From assembly GCA_024643385.1 (NCBI GenBank), contig JAHEMZ010000006.1:9707-56121 (forward strand): a DNA stretch of 46,415 nucleotides, in the 5' to 3' direction. The notes beneath the pieces were generated by a model that searched no databases, was not told the origin of the DNA, and worked only from the letters and a program-made list of their open reading frames with translations. Source of the DNA: Flavobacteriaceae bacterium. Its GTDB lineage: Bacteria > Bacteroidota > Bacteroidia > Flavobacteriales > Flavobacteriaceae. Positions 8,009 to 17,270 of this stretch are shown here, piece after piece. Every line of letters starts with the position of its first letter. Position 1 is the stretch's first letter. The translations under genes and the position numbers were made by a program.

Positions 8009-9121
8009 CTATTTCAAAATCTGTTTAACGAGCACCCCTTCTTTGTCTTTAATGTGTACAAAATAGGATCCTTTGCTCCATGTTGACGTATATATCTTTT
8101 CAGCGATGTGCATAAGATCGTTCTCAAAAACAATCTTCCCTGTCACGTCGTAAACCGTAACGGCAAAAGTCTCATCAAAAGGAAGCGAAGTCTTGATTTC
8201 AAACTCATCCCCTACAGGATTAGGAACGACCTGAACTCCTTGAAACCCATCAGGGTTTTCGTTTCCCAAAACCAGTCCTGAAATGATTCTTAGATTTTTT
8301 GTGCCAAAATCTGTCACATATAATTTATCCTCCGTTGAATCGTAATAAATACCATTAGGGGTGTGGAAGGTGGCTTCGGAGATATCTCCGTCGGCATTTC
8401 CTTGACTGCTTCCCGCAAAAAGAACATAATCCTCTATTCCATCCGGATTTACGGCATATATCTTATCACTTCCCATGGAAGTGCCAAATATTTTCCCCTG
8501 GCCGTAGGTGATAAAACCCAGATTAGGGTAAGCGCCACCATCGGTTGGTACCTGCGCTATATATTCCAAATCACCATTCGCCAGAACATTATAAATGTTT
8601 CTGTCGTTATAATTTCCCACAAATAATTTCCCCGATTCATCATAAGCAAGTCCGACGGGGCCATTTAATTCTGCCGCAACAGAAATGTCTGTGATCGTGC
8701 CATCCGGTGCCAGTCGAAGGATCTTACTGCCGGTGTACAAGGTGAAGATCATCGATTCATCATCGAAAGATTTTACAATTCCCGAAGGATGCCCGGTAAT
8801 AGGATACGAAGCCAGCAGGTTTCCGTCGATATCGTATTTATGGATCACATTCCCCTGGCCATCGCATACGTACAGCTCTTGATTAGTGTTAAAAGCCAAT
8901 CCGTTGGGAGAAATCAATCCCGAAATAAAAGTAGAAACTTCTCCTACGGGGGAAAATTTAAATACGGCGTCACCCATGTAATTCGAACAATAAATGTTTC
9001 CGTTATTGTCTAAAATTATTGCGTCATCAGGTGTGCCTGCTGTAAAGGTGGTTACTGTTTGTGTATGAGAAGTAATGATTCCCCCCAACCAAACTAAATA
9101 GCATAATAATTGTGTTTTCAT
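8009..9121 (-). CDS. Secreted NHL/SMP-30-type beta-propeller protein with T9SS type A sorting domain
   Basis: A 370-residue exported protein. Residues 1-21 are a Sec signal peptide. Residues about 22-285 hold repeated NHL-like blades (NGLAFNTNQELYVCD, GPVGLAYDESGKLFVG, TPNGIYYDSTEDKLYVTD). From about 292 there is a type A sorting domain beginning VVPNPVGDEFEI, continuing TVYDVTGKIV and ending GSYFVHIKDKEGVLVKQILK. Known from family: such domains route cargo through the type IX secretion system. The ligand is unknown. Monocistronic, with a TAAGTTTG box upstream and a hairpin terminator downstream. Confidence 0.85.
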   Translation of the reverse strand: MKTQLLCYLVWLGGIITSHTQTVTTFTAGTPDDAIILDNNGNIYCSNYMGDAVFKFSPVGEVSTFISGLISPNGLAFNTNQELYVCDGQGNVIHKYDIDGNLLASYPITGHPSGIVKSFDDESMIFTLYTGSKILRLAPDGTITDISVAAELNGPVGLAYDESGKLFVGNYNDRNIYNVLANGDLEYIAQVPTDGGAYPNLGFITYGQGKIFGTSMGSDKIYAVNPDGIEDYVLFAGSSQGNADGDISEATFHTPNGIYYDSTEDKLYVTDFGTKNLRIISGLVLGNENPDGFQGVQVVPNPVGDEFEIKTSLPFDETFAVTVYDVTGKIVFENDLMHIAEKIYTSTWSKGSYFVHIKDKEGVLVKQILK

Positions 9122-9146
9122 GATTTCAAAAATTTAAAAGTTGGGG

Positions 9147-9154
9147 CAAACTTA
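9147..9154 (-). promoter_or_regulatory. -7 promoter element for the propeller gene
   Basis: TAAGTTTG on the minus strand, an exact TAnnTTTG match 26 bases before the ATG at 9121. Confidence 0.55.
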
Positions 9155-9204
9155 CTTTTTGATCTCCTGTGAATCGACCGTTTGCGTACAGTCGGACATA
9201 ATTA

Positions 9205-10332
9205 TTAGGCAGCCTGATGCTTTTTTATAAAATTACTAGGTGTATCCTTCATATTGTCTTTGAAGGCTTTATTGAAGGTTGATTTTGAATTGAACCCCAC
9301 GTCCATGGATAAAGCGAGGATGGTATGCCTCAAGTGCTCTTTGTTCTCTACTTTTTTTACAAATTCATCCACGCGAAAACTATTGATAAAATCATAGAAA
9401 GTAGTTTGATACACCTGATTCAATAGCCATGAAACATTATTCGTAGAAGTCTGCAGTTTTTCGGCCACGTCCGCCAGGGTTAGATCATTTTGAAGAAAAG
9501 CTTTTTCATTCAGCATTAAACTGTCCAATTTATTTTGAAGCAGTACCGAATCCGATTCGGTTAGACGATCCTTTTTTAAGGAATTCCTTTCTTTTTCAAT
9601 GGAAATACGGAATAATTCGGGTTGTTTTAAACTGAAATAGCCTATTACATAGATAAAAACAGGAATGGCTACCCAAATATTATCATACCCTAGATAAGTT
9701 AATTCCCCTGCAAATAAAAGTGAATTTAAATACCCTATCGCCCATGCGGTAAGACAAGTCAGGATGGAAAAAAGAAAAAAGTTCAGGTAGGTAATTGGAG
9801 TCTGCTCAAAAGAGAACGTTTCTTTCTCCGCTAACTTAAACTTCTTTAGCAATTGAAAACTCCGTAGCACATAAAAGACGTTGAACGCGATCATTACCAT
9901 CGAAATAATCCGAAAATATAACATTAGATTCCCATGCAAGAAAAAATCATAATAGGCCTCCTTGGTATAGGTAAGAATATAATAGAAAGCAAAAAAAAGC
10001 ATTCCGAAAAAGGGAACATAATGGACGATTGATAACTTAAATTGATGATTCCCCTTGAATAACAACCGTTTTACGTAAGTAAAAATGAAAGGCCCAAAAA
10101 GAAACACCAGAGCATCTACGGCCAAACTCCATTGAAATATCCACTGATTTAAAAAACGGAAATAGACAAATCTGCCTATCAGCATAAGGGTTGCCAAAGC
10201 AATTAAAATAGAAAGGGTCTTGTTGGCGGACTGATTGTGATTGGAAATACGATGCAATGTCAAGGAAAGGAATATCCCCTGACAGATTCCGATAAATATT
10301 ATAACATCAAGAAGTTTAAAAGTAATATCCAT
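9205..10332 (-). CDS. AraC-family transcriptional regulator with N-terminal membrane domain
   Basis: About 375 residues from ATG 10332. The first 230 or so residues form about seven hydrophobic segments (such as FIGICQGIFLSLTL and ALVFLFGPFIFTYV). A cytoplasmic AraC/XylS helix-turn-helix domain follows (LTLADVAEKLQTSTNNVSWLL, then ILALSMDVGFNSKSTFNKAF). This architecture is common in Bacteroidota and suggests a membrane-sensed signal; neither ligand nor targets can be inferred from the neighbours. The frame is open to a TTG at 10353, but that TTG is the end of a perfect -7 box TATCTTTG, so I reject it as the start. Confidence 0.88.
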   Translation of the reverse strand: MDITFKLLDVIIFIGICQGIFLSLTLHRISNHNQSANKTLSILIALATLMLIGRFVYFRFLNQWIFQWSLAVDALVFLFGPFIFTYVKRLLFKGNHQFKLSIVHYVPFFGMLFFAFYYILTYTKEAYYDFFLHGNLMLYFRIISMVMIAFNVFYVLRSFQLLKKFKLAEKETFSFEQTPITYLNFFLFSILTCLTAWAIGYLNSLLFAGELTYLGYDNIWVAIPVFIYVIGYFSLKQPELFRISIEKERNSLKKDRLTESDSVLLQNKLDSLMLNEKAFLQNDLTLADVAEKLQTSTNNVSWLLNQVYQTTFYDFINSFRVDEFVKKVENKEHLRHTILALSMDVGFNSKSTFNKAFKDNMKDTPSNFIKKHQAA

Positions 10333-10350
10333 ACCCAATGAGTGAGGCCA

Positions 10351-10358
10351 CAAAGATA
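10351..10358 (-). promoter_or_regulatory. -7 promoter element for the AraC-type regulator
   Basis: TATCTTTG on the minus strand, exact consensus, 19 bases before ATG 10332. It decides the start of the gene: the in-frame TTG at 10353 lies inside this box. Confidence 0.6.
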
Positions 10359-10401
10359 GATCTGTACAAACTAAAAATAGTGTTTTTGGATACAGCCGTA
10401 C

Positions 10402-10764
10402 CTAAAAGTGGTAAAAAGCATTCTCAAAATGTTCAATTTTCTCTGTTGTTTTATTTTTTAGGACCGAGATAATATCAAAGCGCACTTCAACCACCAGGTT
10501 ATTTTCTACCACATATTCATTGGCCGCCTTTACTAATAATTTAACCTTCCCTTTGGAAACAAATTCCTGTGGGTTACCAAAAACAGCGCTGTTTCGTGTT
10601 TTTACTTCGACGATTACAAGGGTTTCAGCTTCCTTTTGAGCGATGATATCAATCTCAGCTTTTTGGTAGACAAAATTACGTTCCAAAATGGTATAGCCTT
10701 TCCGAAGTAAAAATTCGGCAGCCATCTTTTCTCCCAGCATTCCCAATTCATTGTGATAGGCCAT
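10402..10764 (-). CDS. YraN family protein (UPF0102, endonuclease-like fold)
   Basis: About 120 residues from ATG 10764. It has the conserved YraN layout: N-terminal LGMLGEKMAAEFLLRKGYTIL, then the PD-(D/E)XK nuclease-like core AEIDIIAQ...LVIVEVKTR and GNPQEFVSKGKVKLL, ending with a hydrophobic strand. The catalytic-type acidic residues and Lys of EVKTR are present. Molecular role unproven. Its start overlaps the stop of the LD-carboxypeptidase by one base (TGATG), so the two are cotranscribed and translationally coupled; a TTG one codon upstream is not needed. Confidence 0.9.
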   Translation of the reverse strand: MAYHNELGMLGEKMAAEFLLRKGYTILERNFVYQKAEIDIIAQKEAETLVIVEVKTRNSAVFGNPQEFVSKGKVKLLVKAANEYVVENNLVVEVRFDIISVLKNKTTEKIEHFENAFYHF

Positions 10765-11660
10765 CAAAAAGTCAGTTTTATCATTTCTTTTTTAATATCC
10801 AAGGTTACCTCCCCCCCAAACTTTATCGCCCTATTATCGAATATATGCCCGGCAGGAAAATCAAAACACACAGGGTAGTTATATTCCTTTACCGCGTCAT
10901 ATATAATTTCTTCAGCCGTCTTGCCAAAGGGAATTGTATTATCTCGCATGTCCGACATTCCGCCTACGATCAAGCCGGCCAAATCATTGAGCATCCCATT
11001 GCGTTTTAGATTTATCATCATTCGATCGATGTGATACAAGTATTCATCCAGATCCTCCAAAAACAATATCTTCCCTTTTGTAATTACTGCGGAAGGACTT
11101 CCGCAGAGCGAATACAAGATGGATAAATTGCCTCCGATCAATGACCCACGGGCCTCCCCGTAGCGATTCAATGAATTCTCTGAAAAATATTCCAAGGAAT
11201 ACGGTTCCCCAAATAATGCTTTATGCAAAGTTTCTTTGGTTGCTTCCGATTTCTTTTCAAGTTCAAGCGGCATTTGTGCGTGTAAGGTAGCGATCCCTAA
11301 CCTATGTATATGACTATGCAGCACAGTAATATCACTATATCCCACGATCCATTTCGGACGATTTATAAATTCGGAGAAATTTATGGTATCTATAATGCGA
11401 ACGGTCCCGTAGCCTCCCCGTGCACACCAGATCGCTTTTACCGCTGGATGATCCATCATTTCCTGCAGATCTGCAGTTCGCAAGTTGTCGTCCCCTGCAA
11501 ATTGATCGCTCTCAGCACCAATACTTTTCCCCAAGATCCCATTCAGACCCCATTGCCTTAGCAGTGTTAGCGCAGGTTGCAACTCAGCTTTGGTGATTTT
11601 TCGTGCCGTGGAAACAATGGCCACAGTATCCCCTTTTTTTAAGTGATTTGGAATAAGCAT
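10764..11660 (-). CDS. LD-carboxypeptidase, peptidase family S66
   Basis: Expected to cleave the L,D bond of the terminal D-Ala in muropeptide tetrapeptides during cell-wall recycling; MccF-type resistance enzymes share the fold. The 298-residue protein shows CARGGYGTVRI, then the nucleophile elbow GYSDIT (Ser109), LFLEDLDE (Glu202) and FPAGHIFDN (His272): a complete Ser-Glu-His triad by family comparison. No signal peptide, so cytoplasmic. First gene of a two-gene operon with the YraN gene (one-base overlap); divergent from the DUF1800/DUF1501 pair. Confidence 0.92.
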   Translation of the reverse strand: MLIPNHLKKGDTVAIVSTARKITKAELQPALTLLRQWGLNGILGKSIGAESDQFAGDDNLRTADLQEMMDHPAVKAIWCARGGYGTVRIIDTINFSEFINRPKWIVGYSDITVLHSHIHRLGIATLHAQMPLELEKKSEATKETLHKALFGEPYSLEYFSENSLNRYGEARGSLIGGNLSILYSLCGSPSAVITKGKILFLEDLDEYLYHIDRMMINLKRNGMLNDLAGLIVGGMSDMRDNTIPFGKTAEEIIYDAVKEYNYPVCFDFPAGHIFDNRAIKFGGEVTLDIKKEMIKLTF

Positions 11661-11728
11661 GTAGGTGTGTATTTAATCTAATACGTTATGAATTAAAATT
11701 AACCCTTTTTTTTATACCAAATTCATAA

Positions 11729-11759
11729 TTGCATATTGCTCTAATTTTCAATACTTTTA
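11729..11759 (+). promoter_or_regulatory. Promoter of the DUF1800-DUF1501 operon
   Basis: TTG at 11729-11731, 20-base spacer, TACTTTTA at 11752-11759 (one mismatch to TAnnTTTG, final G to A). The ATG follows 24 bases later. Similar TAnnTTTA boxes lie before the GH13 gene and ppc. Confidence 0.5.
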
Positions 11760-11782
11760 AAACCATTACTTAATCCTGCTGA

Positions 11783-13252
11783 ATGGCCGCAACTACTTTT
11801 TACTCCTGTAACACTTCCGGACTTAATATTTACGTTCCCGATGGTTCGAATCCCTGGGATCAAAGCAGGGCCAAACATGTTTTTCGTCGGCTGGGTTATG
11901 GCGCCTCCCGGAATCGATTAAATCTTGCGCTGACCTTGGATCCTTCCGAGCTAGTTGAAAATCTGGTGAATGCGGCTGTGGATCTCCCACTAACAGAAAC
12001 TCCTTTTTGGGGTTATTATAACATCAACGACTTTACCAATTTTGAAGTTGAAAATGAGCAATACTTGAATGATTGGAGAATTTTGACCGGGAATAACTTT
12101 GTTTCACAGGACCTAAGAGGGAGAATGACTTCCTTTTGGCTTAATCATTTTGTAACTGAATTAGAGGTGTATAATTATGCCCCTTATCTTTTTCAATATT
12201 TCAATGTTTCTGAAACGTATGCATTGGGGAATTTCAAGGATTTCGTTCGAGCGATAGGAATTACACCGGCCATGTTATTGTATCTGAACGGATTTGAAAA
12301 TACCAATGTGGAACCTAATGAAAATTATGCCCGGGAACTTTTTGAATTGTTCACCTTAGGCGAAGGGAACGGTTACACCCAAGGAGACATCGTTGAAACC
12401 TCCAAAGCACTCACCGGCTATAATCACTGGGATGTGATCGGGGGGGAGATCTATTTCGATATCAGTACCTTCGTCAATGAAAATAAGACCATTTTCGGGC
12501 AAACGGGGAATTGGGGATACGACGACGTAATCGACATCCTTTTTCAGGAAAAAGGAACTTTGATCGCCCGTTTCATTTGCAGAAAATTGTACCGATATTT
12601 TGTGAGTCCCGACGTGGATGCTACAATTGAAACCAATATTATCACCCCACTTGCAGAAACACTCATTGCCAATAATTATGAATTGGCACCTATGCTAAAA
12701 CAATTGTTCAAAAGTGAACATTTCTTTGACGAACGCGCATTAGGTGTTGTAATAAAAAGTCCGCTGGATATTATATTTCAATATGTGAATGAAACCGGAT
12801 TCATCTATAATGATGAACTCATGGAAGCATTCATCTATTTTTCCGGCGCCTTGGGGCAGGTGCTTTTTGATCCGCCCGATGTCGCAGGGTGGCAAAGAGA
12901 TCAAGATTGGATAAGCACTTCAACCCTCACAGGCAGATGGCAACTTTTTGAGGCCTATCTCACTTTATTGCTCGACAACGGGGCAGGAACCTTGTTTGTG
13001 AATCTTGCGAAAGACCTATCGAATGACAGCATTGACCCTGAATATATTACCCGAGTGATCATCGATTTTCTGAATGCCAAAGAATTATTTACCGCAAGTG
13101 ATTATGACATTGCTACGGATATTTTCAAGTGGGAAATACCACAAAATTATTACGATGATGGTTTATGGAATCTGGATTGGGAAGAAGCACCTTATCAAGT
13201 TTACCTGTTACTTGTACATTTAGCCACTATCCCTGAGTTTCAACTAAAATAG
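11783..13252 (+). CDS. DUF1800 family protein
   Basis: 489 residues with the DUF1800 hallmarks: an N-terminal RAKHVFRRLGYGAS block, the central ENYARELFELFTLGEGNGYT with ETSKALTGY, and the C-terminal DPPDVAGWQ. No clear signal peptide is visible. Known from family: these proteins have no established biochemical function, but their genes usually sit next to a DUF1501 gene, as here (6-base gap). Inference: the two form a functional unit connected with the cell envelope or secreted material. The start at ATG 11783 is supported by the promoter 24 bases upstream. Confidence 0.9.
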   Translation: MAATTFYSCNTSGLNIYVPDGSNPWDQSRAKHVFRRLGYGASRNRLNLALTLDPSELVENLVNAAVDLPLTETPFWGYYNINDFTNFEVENEQYLNDWRILTGNNFVSQDLRGRMTSFWLNHFVTELEVYNYAPYLFQYFNVSETYALGNFKDFVRAIGITPAMLLYLNGFENTNVEPNENYARELFELFTLGEGNGYTQGDIVETSKALTGYNHWDVIGGEIYFDISTFVNENKTIFGQTGNWGYDDVIDILFQEKGTLIARFICRKLYRYFVSPDVDATIETNIITPLAETLIANNYELAPMLKQLFKSEHFFDERALGVVIKSPLDIIFQYVNETGFIYNDELMEAFIYFSGALGQVLFDPPDVAGWQRDQDWISTSTLTGRWQLFEAYLTLLLDNGAGTLFVNLAKDLSNDSIDPEYITRVIIDFLNAKELFTASDYDIATDIFKWEIPQNYYDDGLWNLDWEEAPYQVYLLLVHLATIPEFQLK

Positions 13253-13258
13253 CCTTCT

Positions 13259-14881
13259 ATGTGTAAAAATGATCTTTTTTCGAAAAATGGAATTCCTTTC
13301 AAAAAAGGGAAATCGGTGCACGATCAGGAGCATGCGGTATGGAACCGTCGATCATTTATTCAGGCATTAGGCTTGGTAGGAGGTGGAAGCATGCTTTTAG
13401 GCGGTAAGGCTATCTCAGCAACAAAAGCCACCCCTCTTTCGGTGGCCCTTGCCGCCAATGAGAACGACAACATCCTCGTGATTATCCGATTGGAAGGTGG
13501 AAATGACGGTCTAAATACCATTGTGCCTATTTATGATTACCCTACGTATGCCAATTTACGCCCTACCATCCGCCATCAGCAGAGTGACATTATCAACATT
13601 AACAGTGATTTTGGCATTCCCAATTATATGAGTGAACTCGAAGCCGTTTGGGGCAACGGGCAAATGAAAGTAGTTCATGGTGTGGGTTATCCCGAACAGA
13701 ATTTATCGCATTTCCGATCGACCGATATTTGGGCGTCAGCCGTAGATGCTTATGAAGAGCCTACCGGATGGTGGGGACGGTATTTTGAAGAACTGTACCC
13801 CGATTATTTGATCAATCCTCCGGCGGCACCTCCTGCAGTTCAAGTGGGAAATGTGGGAAATTTGATATTTGAAGGTAATAATAATAATTATGCTTTTACC
13901 GTCGCCAATTTACAACAACTCCAAAACGTGGCTGAAAATGGAACATTACACGATGTAGTGAACTTACCTGATTGCGTGTATGGTGATAAACTGTTGTTTA
14001 TGCGAGCCACGGCGAACACTACCCTTACCTATTCTGAAATTATTCATGACGCCTATATGGCGGGCAGTAATAATGCCAACTATGGGGAGGGAGATTTGGC
14101 GGCACAGTTGGCAGCTGCAGCCAGGCTGATAAAAGGAGGGCTTGGAACAAAAGTATATATGGTCTCTCTTGGAAGTTTCGATACACACGCGGATCAGGTA
14201 GACAGACAACAAGCGCTATTGCAAGATTTGTCCTCTTCCATAAAAGCATTTTATGAGGATCTAGCTGCCACAGGAATGGATAACAAGGTTCTTTCCATGA
14301 CCATTTCTGAATTTGGACGAAGGCCGTATGAAAATGGATCAGCAGGTACCGACCATGGAGCTGCTTCTCCGGTAATGCTATTTGGATCCGGATTGAACGG
14401 AAGTGATTTTATCGGGCAGCATCCCAGTTTAACCAATTGGGACGATCACGACAACCTTATACCCACTTCCGATTTTCGCGATGTCTATGGAACAGTTCTA
14501 ACCAATTGGTTTTGTTTAGAACAAGAGGTGGTCAATTCCATTTTGTTAAATCAGAATTATCAAGAACTGAATTTGGGGCTTGATTGTCAAACTTTATCCA
14601 ATTTCGGGGATAAGGATATCCAACGGCTTTTTCACGCTCCGGTATATAAGAATAACTCGGTATATCTTGAAATGAATATCGAAACTACCGGCCATGGGGT
14701 TATCATGTTGTACGACTTAGTTGGTAAAGAAGTTGGGGTTATTGCCAATCAACTTTTTTTCCCCGGAAAGCATAGTATTGATATTAAAGCGGCGGTAGGA
14801 TATAGACTGAGTTTTGGGCAATATATTTATCGCATTTCTATAGGCGGGCAAAATTATAGCAAATCATTCCTCATCAAATAG
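13259..14881 (+). CDS. DUF1501 family protein with Tat signal and probable T9SS-type C-terminal domain
   Basis: 540 residues. NRRSFIQALGLVGGG (twin Arg at 30-31) followed by a hydrophobic stretch is a twin-arginine signal after a 28-residue n-region. The DUF1501 body (about 68-440) has RLEGGNDGLNTIVP, LSHFRSTDIW, SLGSFDTHADQ and ISEFGRRPYEN...GTDHG, a sulfatase/phosphatase-like layout. From about 458 a beta-rich tail (HGVIMLYDLVGKEVG, then GQYIYRISIGGQNYSKSFLIK) resembles a type A T9SS sorting domain. Tat export followed by T9SS secretion would be unusual. Second gene of the pair with DUF1800; no functional assignment. Confidence 0.88.
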   Translation: MCKNDLFSKNGIPFKKGKSVHDQEHAVWNRRSFIQALGLVGGGSMLLGGKAISATKATPLSVALAANENDNILVIIRLEGGNDGLNTIVPIYDYPTYANLRPTIRHQQSDIININSDFGIPNYMSELEAVWGNGQMKVVHGVGYPEQNLSHFRSTDIWASAVDAYEEPTGWWGRYFEELYPDYLINPPAAPPAVQVGNVGNLIFEGNNNNYAFTVANLQQLQNVAENGTLHDVVNLPDCVYGDKLLFMRATANTTLTYSEIIHDAYMAGSNNANYGEGDLAAQLAAAARLIKGGLGTKVYMVSLGSFDTHADQVDRQQALLQDLSSSIKAFYEDLAATGMDNKVLSMTISEFGRRPYENGSAGTDHGAASPVMLFGSGLNGSDFIGQHPSLTNWDDHDNLIPTSDFRDVYGTVLTNWFCLEQEVVNSILLNQNYQELNLGLDCQTLSNFGDKDIQRLFHAPVYKNNSVYLEMNIETTGHGVIMLYDLVGKEVGVIANQLFFPGKHSIDIKAAVGYRLSFGQYIYRISIGGQNYSKSFLIK

Positions 14882-14949
14882 CATCATTTTCATTCGACCG
14901 GGTTGCTTATTTTACAAATCACAAGAATCATTAATACAGGATAAATCCG

Positions 14950-14957
14950 TACTTTTG
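14950..14957 (+). promoter_or_regulatory. -7 promoter element for metG
   Basis: TACTTTTG, an exact TAnnTTTG match 17 bases before the metG ATG. No good -33 seen. Confidence 0.5.
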
Positions 14958-14973
14958 AGGCCTATTTTAAGCT

Positions 14974-17040
14974 ATGAGTAAATTTCCGAAAAGATATACC
15001 ATTACTGCCGCATTGCCTTATACCAATGGCCCTGTCCATATTGGTCATTTGGCCGGCGTCTATGTGCCCGCCGATATTTATGCCCGCTACCAACGATTGC
15101 AAGAACGAGATGTGGTTTTTATCTGTGGAAGCGATGAACATGGTGTTCCCATTACCATAAAGGCCAAAAAAGAAGGGATCACTCCGCAGGAAGTGGTGGA
15201 TAAGTACCATTCCATTATTAAGAAATCTTTTGATGACTTCGGAATCTCCTTCGATAATTACTCGAGAACTTCCGCAAAAATTCATCACGATACCGCTTCT
15301 GCCTTTTTTAAGAAGTTATATGAAGAAGGAAAATTCATTGAAGAAATTACGGAACAGCTCTATGATGAAGAAGCACAACAATTTTTAGCTGACCGTTTTG
15401 TAACCGGCACTTGTCCTAAATGTGGAAATGAAGAAAGTTATGGCGACCAATGTGAACGTTGCGGAACTTCTCACAACGCAACCGACCTGATCAATCCCAA
15501 AAGTACGATCTCAGGAAGTAAACCTGTTTTAAAAGAAACAAAGCACTGGTTTTTACCTTTGGATCAATATGAAAGTTGGTTAAAAGAATGGATCGTGGTG
15601 GGGCATAAAAATGATTGGAAAACGAATGTTCTGGGCCAATGCAAATCATGGATCGATGATGGCTTGCGCCCTCGTGCGGTTACCCGTGATCTTGACTGGG
15701 GAATCCCTGTCCCGGTAGACGGTGCCGACGGTAAAGTGTTATATGTCTGGTTTGACGCCCCGATCGGATATATTTCCGCTACCAAAGAATGGGCCGAAAG
15801 AGAAGGTAAGGACTGGGAACCCTATTGGAAAGATGAGGAAAGCAAGCTCCTTCACTTTATCGGAAAGGATAACATTGTATTCCATTGTATCATTTTTCCA
15901 AGTATGTTGAAAGCGGAAGGAAGTTATATTCTTCCGAACAATGTTCCCGCTAATGAATTTTTAAATTTGGAGGGCAACAAGATCTCTACCAGTAAGAACT
16001 GGGCCGTTTGGTTGCATGAATATTTACAGGAGTTTCCCAATCAACAAGATGTGCTGCGTTACGTACTAACGGCAAATGCCCCTGAAACCAAGGATAACGA
16101 CTTTACGTGGGCCGATTTTCAAGCACGGAACAATAATGAATTAGTCGCTATTTTCGGGAATTTTATCAATCGGGTTACTGTGCTAACGCATAAATATTAC
16201 AACGGAGAGGTGCCTTCTTCCGGCGTTCTTTCAGAAACAGACGAAAGAACACTGCAGGAATTGAAAACCTATCCCGAAGTAATTGCAAGCTCTTTAGAAA
16301 AATACCGATTTCGAGAAGCCCAAGCAGAGCTGATGAATGTCGCTCGATTGGGAAACAAGTATTTGGCAGATGAAGAGCCATGGAAAACCATAAAAACCGA
16401 TGAAGAGCGTACCGGAACTATTATGTATGTTGCTCTTCAAATCGCAACGACATTGGCTGTATTATGCGAACCTTTTCTTCCTTTTACTTCGAAAAAATTA
16501 AAAGGCTTATTGAATTTTTCCGACTTGAAAGAAAACTTGCAGTGGAATACTGTTTCAAACAACAGTAATTTACTTCCTACCGGTCATGTTTGCGGAGAAA
16601 GTGAATTGCTTTTCAGCAAGATTGAAGACGAGCAAATTCAGCAACAATTGGATAAATTAGAAGCCAGTAAAAAAGCAAATAAAGCGATGAGTACGAGCCT
16701 AACGCCTCAGAAAGAGACCATCAGTTATGATGATTTCAGTAAAATGGACCTAAGAGTAGGGACTATTGTGGAAGCAGAGAAAATGCCAAAAGCCAATAAG
16801 TTATTGGTATTAAAAGTAGATACCGGCCTTGACGTACGCACCATTGTATCCGGAATTGCCGAAAGTTTTTCTCCCGAAGAGATCGTGGGTAAAAAGGTCA
16901 CGGTTCTTGTCAACCTTGCTCCACGTGCCTTACGAGGAGTAGAAAGTGAGGGAATGATCCTAATGACTGAAAATGCGGAAGGGAAACTTGTGTTTTTGAA
17001 TCCCGATGAAGAGGTTCCTAACGGGAATACGATTAATTAA
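14974..17040 (+). CDS. metG: Methionyl-tRNA synthetase
   Basis: Charges tRNA-Met with methionine. The 688-residue protein has the class I signature [14 protein letters not shown] (HIGH at 22-25), a zinc knuckle [18 protein letters not shown], the KMSKS-type loop KISTSKN near 336, an anticodon-binding helical domain, and a C-terminal tRNA-binding OB domain ([19 protein letters not shown]) that dimerises the enzyme in E. coli-type MetG. The stop TAA overlaps the stop of the convergent ferredoxin gene in the palindrome TTAA. Confidence 0.97.
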   Translation: MSKFPKRYTITAALPYTNGPVHIGHLAGVYVPADIYARYQRLQERDVVFICGSDEHGVPITIKAKKEGITPQEVVDKYHSIIKKSFDDFGISFDNYSRTSAKIHHDTASAFFKKLYEEGKFIEEITEQLYDEEAQQFLADRFVTGTCPKCGNEESYGDQCERCGTSHNATDLINPKSTISGSKPVLKETKHWFLPLDQYESWLKEWIVVGHKNDWKTNVLGQCKSWIDDGLRPRAVTRDLDWGIPVPVDGADGKVLYVWFDAPIGYISATKEWAEREGKDWEPYWKDEESKLLHFIGKDNIVFHCIIFPSMLKAEGSYILPNNVPANEFLNLEGNKISTSKNWAVWLHEYLQEFPNQQDVLRYVLTANAPETKDNDFTWADFQARNNNELVAIFGNFINRVTVLTHKYYNGEVPSSGVLSETDERTLQELKTYPEVIASSLEKYRFREAQAELMNVARLGNKYLADEEPWKTIKTDEERTGTIMYVALQIATTLAVLCEPFLPFTSKKLKGLLNFSDLKENLQWNTVSNNSNLLPTGHVCGESELLFSKIEDEQIQQQLDKLEASKKANKAMSTSLTPQKETISYDDFSKMDLRVGTIVEAEKMPKANKLLVLKVDTGLDVRTIVSGIAESFSPEEIVGKKVTVLVNLAPRALRGVESEGMILMTENAEGKLVFLNPDEEVPNGNTIN

Positions 17041-17267
17041 ATCAACTTCGTTGTAATTATTTTCACAGGACATGCCTTTGTTGCTTGTTCGCATGACTCC
17101 AATATGGAATTGTCGGGTGATTTTAAGGTATGAAAACCTTTCTTTTCTGTTGCGTGCAGGAGCACACTTTTGCCGTCCTTCTTTGACATCTGAAACTGTC
17201 CGGGTGCCAACTCTACACAGTAGTTACAACCTATACATTTATTTCTTTGTAGGGTGATAACTACCAT
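17037..17267 (-). CDS. Small ferredoxin, single [4Fe-4S] type
   Basis: 76 residues with CIGCNYC (Cys 11, 14, 17) and a distal ACPVKI (Cys 66). These four ligands suit one [4Fe-4S] cluster; Cys59 is an extra cysteine that could form a disulfide or a variant ligand. It starts 3 bases after the stop of the U32-family gene, so the two are one transcript. Inference: it supplies electrons to, or works with, the U32 protein. Its stop overlaps the convergent metG stop by 3-4 bases. Confidence 0.9.
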   Translation of the reverse strand: MVVITLQRNKCIGCNYCVELAPGQFQMSKKDGKSVLLHATEKKGFHTLKSPDNSILESCEQATKACPVKIITTKLI

Positions 17268-17270
17268 AAA

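Noticed and set aside
9174-9195. CGAC...GTCG inverted repeat after the AraC-type gene as a terminator
   Set aside because: Only four pairs with a 12-base loop and no T tract.
14882-14973. Possible riboswitch or T-box before metG
   Set aside because: The 92-base gap holds only a -7 box 17 bases before the ATG; no room for or trace of a structured leader.
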